NCBI GenBank assembly: GCA_032690845.1
Contig: CM064434.1
Span: forward strand, 6,202,108-6,266,107
Source of the DNA: Eleusine coracana subsp. coracana
Taxonomy: Eukaryota; Streptophyta; Magnoliopsida; Poales; Poaceae
Reading direction: 5' to 3'
DNA length: 64,000 bases
Under the pieces are notes generated by a model, which ran no database searches, was not told where the DNA came from, and saw only the letters and a program-made list of their open reading frames with translations. Shown here in pieces: positions 58,230-64,000 of the stretch. The position numbers and the translations under genes are program-made. The stretch's first letter is position 1; each line of letters begins with the position of its first letter.

Positions 58230-61200
58230 TTTTATAATAGATTAAAATTTTACTATCAATTAATTAGATAATTAGAGAATTATAATTTATTTTAGGCAAA
58301 AGTGCTATTTTCTAAATTAAATAAATTTATTTAGGTTATTAATATTTTGTATGTTGCATTCATGTCGAATTAGATGCACTAGGTTTTTATTGTGTGCAAA
58401 ATGTATTTTAAAAGACAAATTTGTTTTTGGATAGGATAGGAAATACGAAAGAAATGAGAGAAAAAAACGAATAGAGTAAACCCCTCCCTCAGCCTCTGGG
58501 CCGGAATTCTTTCCCTCACCGAGGCCCAACACCTCTCCCCTCTCTTCCCCCTCTCCCTTAAACTAGGCCGAAATCCTCCCCGGCGGTCCACTTCCTCCCT
58601 CCCCATCCTCCCCTTCCCGCTCGGCCTTAGGCCGAACTCCCGCACAGCCCGGTGCCTTTCCACCCTCCCCTCCTCCCCTCGGCCGGCCTGGCCTAGCTGT
58701 CCCTTCACGCGCGGCCCACCCTGCGCCTCGGCCCAGCAAGCCCGCGCGCGCCCCGCAGGGAGCCTGCTCGGCCAGCCCACACACGCAGCCCCCACCCGAA
58801 CCCTAGCGCCGCCGCCGCCCTCAACAGGCGTGCCCCGACAAACCTAGGGGTTCGTACCCCTATAAAAGGACAGCTTTGTGCCCTATGCTGCCCTTGGTTT
58901 CCACCCCCCCTTCTCTGCGCTAGCGCCGCCGCATCGCCGTTTCTTTGCCACCGACAAGAGCTCCGCCCACCACCGCAATTTCCTCCACTCCAGCGCATAT
59001 GACCCCAATCGACGTGGCTCTCACCCTCGTAGGTGAACGCGAAGCCCTCCGGAGCAGTCCCTGGATGAAGCCGACGCAGCACGAGGCATCCCCGACATCG
59101 CCGGCGACCCCGACCCACCAACCCTCGATGCAGACCCCTCCCCGGCCTCCTCCTCGCGCGCGCGACACCACTAGGTGAGCCACCGTGTTTTCCCCTTGCT
59201 CCCCAGGCCCTTCGCACCGAGCTCCGGCTGCCGGAGTGCCATTCCGGCCAACTCTGGCGAGCTCCCGAAGCGGTGCCGCCGCCTGGATGGCCGCCGGCGA
59301 TGACCTCCCCCGCCCTTTGTTCTTAGCCCGTTAGATCTTAATCCAAGGGCCGAGATTACATAACCCTTCAGGGTGTGTAATTGGTCCACCATGGACTAGT
59401 GGACCACGGGTCCACGGGTCCACAGACCCAGTCCACGGATTTTCATAGGATTTTCAATATAAAAATAATTCAAATAATTCCCAGATATTGCTAGGCTTTT
59501 GCAAATAGGCCCCTGCACTCTATTTTAATTCTATCTTCAACCTATTTTTTCTATAGAAACTTTATTTAATTATATTTAGGCCCCTGAACTTGCTTTTAAT
59601 TGTTTTAGCACTGTAATATTTATAGAAAAGCCCCTAGCCTCTTCCTAAATTATATTTTCGCCCTTGAATTTTATAAAAACACCCTTGTACTTATTTTTAA
59701 TTATATTTAGTCCTGTCTTTTTGCACTTTTTTCCCTGAGCTTATTATAAATTACATTTTAGTCCCTAAACTTTTCCTAATCTATATTTTCACCCTATTAT
59801 TTTACAATTTAGTCCCTATACTTTTCTAAAATTACTTTTGGGTCCCTAAACCTATCTGTTTTTACCATTTTAGCCTTAAAACTTCAAACCTTCATAACTT
59901 TTCAACCGTAACCCGGATTTAAGTAAATCCTACGCTTACGTGATCGTAGTGATTAATATTATTTATTTATGCTGTCTTATAATAATTTGCTAATTTTACT
60001 ATTTTAACCCTATACCTTTAAACCTTCGTAACTTTTTACTCGTAACTCCGATTTAGTTGATTCTTGCGCTCACGTGATCATAGAAATGCATACTATCTTT
60101 TGAGTTTACTTTTAAGGTATTTTATTATTGTTTGGTGTACTGTTTCTCAGTTTGTTTATATGCTTGTGTGCATGTTGTGCCTGCGTGACGTTAATTAGAG
60201 AACGGGTTGTTCCTGGAATCGCAAGAGCATGACTTGAAGACCTGAGCAGCAACCCCTACTTCCAAGCAAGTGTCCTTGATGCATCTTGTACCTATTATAA
60301 CATTTATTCTAGAATTGCATGCTTGTGTCAATTGATTGGGAACCTATTGTTAGGGTTTTCCTAGTATTGCTTTATCCTTTTCCTTGTCGCCTTGAACTAG
60401 TTGGTTGGTTGGTTGTGGGTAGAAAATGCTTAGGTTGCTTGTGGGACATTGGGTTAATATTAACCTTGATTAATGAATTATGTCACTTCATGGGTGGAAT
60501 GGTAATTTATGTTAGCAACATGGACTTAGGGATCTATGCAAGCCGGATGGAATGGATGTGGTGTCGTGGGCACATGGTTGATGGTGGTAGGCTTGTTGTA
60601 GATCCTAGGACCCGGTTCTTGGAGCGATAACCCAGGATAACAGTGCCATCAAAAGGCTGCTATGGCACACCAAAGGAAGTCTGCTAGTGCTTGGCCGGCA
60701 TGGCAACATGGAGACTCTAGTCCACCTGGCTACAAGGGACGAAATCACGACTTGTGGGTAAAGTGGTACAAACTCCGCAGAGTATCAAACTATCATGATA
60801 GCCATGCTCATGGTCACGAGCGGCCTGGAATCCTCACAAGATTAGTTGGTTATGGGTTGTGCTTTGGAATGTTTGGAATGGTTGGGAATGGTTGGATGGT
60901 GGATAGGTTTGGACTTGGTTTGGATAGTACCCTATGGATTGAGGTTTGGGATGACCCCACCTAGTAATTAGGATGCTTAGGAATTAAAAGCTCATGCAAT
61001 AAACCAGTAAAGCCTTCCTTTTTTTAGCCCCATGTTATCTTTTCCATCACTTGCTGAGTACGACATGTACTCACCCTTGCTATATCCCACATTGCTGCTC
61101 AGCTACAGGAGAAGAATGGTACAATGATGAAGACAATGGATAAGAGCTCTAGGCCTGCGGTCTTCCGGTCGACTTCCTGTGGGAGCTGAAGGACGCCAAC

Positions 61201-61386
61201 TCTTAGTTTATTCTACTGCAATGTAATCTTTTTCTTTTGACCTACGGGTCACCCTTGTAATAATAATATTATCAATTTAATAAATATATTATTCTTTTAT
61301 CACAATAATTGTCCTATGTGTGAAAAATTGTTCCTGGGCACGCATACAGATGCATTTAGTTTCGGTCATTGGAACCGGGTGTGACA
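58230..61386 (+). repeat. 5' LTR of the large-LTR element, missing first 62 bp
   Basis: Matches the 3' LTR from 62476 onward; the first 62 bases of the LTR (62414-62475) have no counterpart here. It holds TATAAAAG at 58861-58868 and a GC-rich block followed by runs of TAGTCCCTAAACTT-like phrases (59500-59860). Open frames in the GC-rich block occur on both strands and look incidental. Confidence 0.85.
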
Positions 61387-62413
61387 AGTGGTATCAGAGC
61401 TATATCGACCGCCGGACGCAAGCCTAGATAGAATGACCATGCCATAGGTTCTATTTTCAAAACTAGTGTTTGGAAAACTTTTGTCTCTATCAAAAACTCT
61501 TCTATTTTTATCCTCTCTTCTTATTTTCTCTTTACTGGTCTATTCCGAAATGTTTGACAAAATGCCATTTCTACTATTCCTTTTCCCTTTCAAAATATTA
61601 GTTTGGTCGACTGGAACTATCACGAACAAGATGGACGACATTGAAGATTTGACAATCTGGCTTTACTCAATATGAAGATGAAGATTGGACAGTCAAACTT
61701 GAAGACTCTTCACAACACCATGGACATTGGCCAGCACTCCGCATCAAACCTGAAGAAAGACCTTATGCATAATCGTGATCTAGGACCATTCCCACCTTAG
61801 GATAATAATCGCTAGATAGAACGATGTTGCTAACTGTATGTCTTGTGTTACTTGTGGTGTGCTATGATTGAGTTGGATCTTTGATTATGTGCTGGTGTGC
61901 TTGCAAAGCGTTTAGCTTTGTTATCGCATCATTAGTTATACCTAGTTTAGTTTAGTTGGGGTAACGTCTCCCTCTATTCTTTGCTATCTTACCTTCACTC
62001 TATCCTATTCTGGCCTCTTATGACCTAACCAAATCCAAGAGATGTTGATGTCAACCATTATAGGCTTTGGAGGTAGCACCGACAAAAGGACGCCAAGACC
62101 CAAGAAAGTTCACACTTAACCTTGCTCTAGTCAACAATCATAACTTCATGATCTCCTCATGGAGAAGGGCAACACATGACTACTAGCTTCAAGCGAACGA
62201 CTTCCCTTGTGACATCAATGGAAGAGTAAGATCAAGAGACGTACAAAAAGAAGGATGTCAAGTTTCCAATGGAGATGTTACAAGAGTAAAAACAAGGAGT
62301 CAATCAAGTGAATTGTGTTCAAGATGGAGAATGAAAATTGAACCTACCTCTAACCTTTTTCTTGCTAACCACGCAGAATCTCGGGGCGAGATTCCTGTTA
62401 AGAGGGGTAGTAT
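61387..62413 (+). other. Internal region of the large-LTR element, no coding capacity
   Basis: Begins with the tRNA-Met primer site and ends with the polypurine tract. The longest plus-strand frame is 69 residues (61466-61675) with no recognised domain. No gag or pol homology was seen. Confidence 0.75.
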
Positions 62414-64000
62414 TGTCACACCCCAAAATTTCAAATTTTGGTTTGTGACCCAATTCCACTAAATTTCAACATTTGTTTTATAATAGATTAAAATTTTATT
62501 ATAAATTAATTAGATAATTATAATTTATTTTAGGCAAAAGTGCTATTTTCTAAATTAAATATATTAATTTAGGTTATTAATATTTTGTATGTTGCATTCA
62601 TGCCGAATTAGATGCACTAGGTTTTTATTGTGTGCAAAATGTATTTTAAAAGTCAAATTTGTTTTTGGATAAGATGGGAAATAGGAAAGAAATGAGAGAA
62701 AAAAAACGAAGAGAGAAAACCCCTCCCATAGCCTCTGGGCCAGAATTCATTCCCTCATCGAGGCCCAGCTCCTCTCCCCTCTCTTCCCCCTCTCCTTTAC
62801 ACTGGGCCAAAATCCTCCCCGGCGGTCAACTTCTTCCCTCCCCATCCTCCCCTTCCCGCTCGGTCTTAGGCCAAACTCCTGTGCAGCCCAGCGCCTTTCC
62901 ACCCTCCCCTCCTCCCCTTGGCCGGCCTGACCCAGCAGTCCCTTCGCGTGCGTCCCAACCCGCACCTCGACCCAGCAAGCCCGCGCATGCCCCGCAGCGA
63001 GCCCGCTCGGCTAGCACACCCGCGCAGCCCCCACCCGAACCCTAGTGCCGCCACCGCCCTTGGCAGGCGTACCCCAGCAAACCTAGGTGTCCGCGCCCCT
63101 ATAAAAGGGCAGCTTTGTGCCCTGCGCTGCCCTTGGTTTCCACCCCCCCTTCTCCGCGCTAGCGCCGCCGCATCGCTGTTTCTTCGCCACCAATAAGAGC
63201 TTCGCCTGCCGCCGCAATTTCCTCCACTCCAGCGCATATGAGCCCAATTGACGTGCCTCTCGCCCTCGTAGGTGAACGTGAAGCCCTCCGGAGTAGTCCC
63301 TGGATGACGCCGACGCGGCACGAGGCCTCCCCGACATCGCCGGCGACCCCGACCCGCCAACCCTCAACGCAAACCCCTCCCCGGCCTCCTCCTCGTGCGC
63401 GCGACCCCACTAGGTTAGCCGCCGTGTTCTCCCCTCGCTCCCCTGGCCCTTTGCACCGAGCTTTGGCCGCCGGAGTGCCATTCTGGCCAACTCCGGCGAG
63501 CTCCCGTCGTGGCGCCGCCGCCTGGATGGCCACCGGCGATGACCTCCCCCGCCCTTTGTTCTTAGCCCGTTAGATCTTAATCCAAGGGCCGAGATTACAT
63601 AACCCTTCAGGGTGTGTAATTGGTCCAGCGTGGACTAGTGGACCACGGGTCCACGGGGCCACAGACCCGGTCCACGGATTTTCGTAGGATTTTCAGTATA
63701 AAAATAATTCAAATAATTCCTGGATATTGCTAGGCTTTTGCAAATAGGCCCCTGTGCTCTATTTTAATTCTATCTTCAACCTATTTTTTTCTATAGAGAC
63801 TTTATTTAATTATATTTAGGCCCCTAAACATGCTTTTAATTATTTTAGCACTGTAATATTTATAGAAAAGCCCCTAGCCTCTTCCTAAATTATATTTTAG
63901 CCCATGAATTTTATAAAAAAAACCCCTGTACTTATTTTTAATTATATTTTAGTCCTGTCTTTTTGCACTTTAGTCCCTAAGCTTATTATAAATTACATTT
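62414..64000 (+). repeat. 3' LTR of the large-LTR element (cut by window end)
   Basis: Starts TGTCACACCCCAAAATTTC after the polypurine tract. The first 1,587 bp are visible. TATAAAAG lies at 63100-63107, matching the box in the 5' copy. Confidence 0.88.

Larger units (their letters stand above)
58230..64000 (+). mobile_element. Non-autonomous Gypsy-type element with giant LTRs
   Basis: 5' LTR 58230-61386, internal DNA 61387-62413, and 3' LTR 62414 to beyond the window. The primer site is TGGTATCAGAGC (61389-61400) and the polypurine tract is AAGAGGGGTAG (62400-62410). LTR ends are TGTCACACCCC and GGGTGTGACA. The internal DNA is only about 1 kb with no gag or pol, so it depends on a partner. 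The ends and primer resemble chromovirus-type (Tekay/Del) Gypsy elements such as rice RIRE3/RIRE8 and their non-autonomous partners; that lineage call is from memory. Confidence 0.82.

Noticed and set aside
58379..59217. Long minus-strand frames (138 and 170 residues) in the large LTR
   Set aside because: The same DNA recurs in the 3' LTR at 62659-63533 with frames on both strands. It is GC-rich LTR sequence, not a gene.
61389..61400. TGGTATCAGAGC as a tRNA gene or tRNA fragment
   Set aside because: It is only the primer-binding complement next to an LTR; there is no cloverleaf.
1..64000. A previously undescribed defence or metabolic system
   Set aside because: Everything with clear coding structure resolves to known transposon classes or to plant gene families; only the antisense gene and a few unknown fragments remain unexplained.

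Overview
The window looks like nuclear DNA of a grass, most likely rice or another Oryza species. The evidence is nested LTR retrotransposons, hAT, Mutator and Stowaway elements, LINEs, and a few intron-containing plant genes with GT-AG splice sites and GC-rich first exons. The species is an inference. I saw no bacterial, organellar, rRNA or tRNA gene, and no CRISPR array.

Layout. Positions 1-25.3 kb are a retrotransposon stack. An old LINE (minus strand) was hit by a Copia element (2742-23983). The Copia 5' LTR was hit by a minus-strand Gypsy element that runs off the left edge (LTR 2336-2741). The Copia reverse transcriptase gene was split by a 14.4-kb minus-strand Gypsy element (7581-21983, 5-bp target duplication ATAAT). 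The pol gene of that Gypsy was split by a 1,635-bp non-autonomous LTR element (15202-16836, target duplication AGGTT). The large Gypsy also carries a spliced gene on its antisense strand (about 9.26-13.12 kb) with its own TATA box.

From 25.3 to 35.7 kb there are decayed genes and DNA transposons. These are a FAR1-like 3' remnant, a GC-rich coding-like locus cut by a 3.5-kb hAT element (27575-31106, exact 8-bp duplication), and an F-box gene (31659-35722) cut by another hAT that itself holds three nested insertions.

From 35.9 to 45.5 kb lie the two most gene-like loci. One is a 14-exon minus-strand gene for a FAM135/DUF676-type putative lipase or serine esterase. The other, divergently oriented, is a 3-exon plus-strand gene of a grass DUF3615-like family, whose protein contains an internal duplication.

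From 45.6 kb to the end is repeat DNA again. A plus-strand LINE is cut by a SIRE/Maximus-like Copia element (47766-58229) whose 3' LTR is fused, through a deletion, to a non-autonomous Gypsy-type element with about 3.2-kb LTRs and only about 1 kb of internal DNA (58230-64000, open at the right edge).

Nearly all retroelement coding regions are broken by stops or frameshifts, so this is mostly silent repeat DNA around a small gene island. I did not find a convincing new biological system. The strongest candidate for follow-up is the spliced antisense gene inside the Gypsy element, and similar antisense frames are already known in that lineage.
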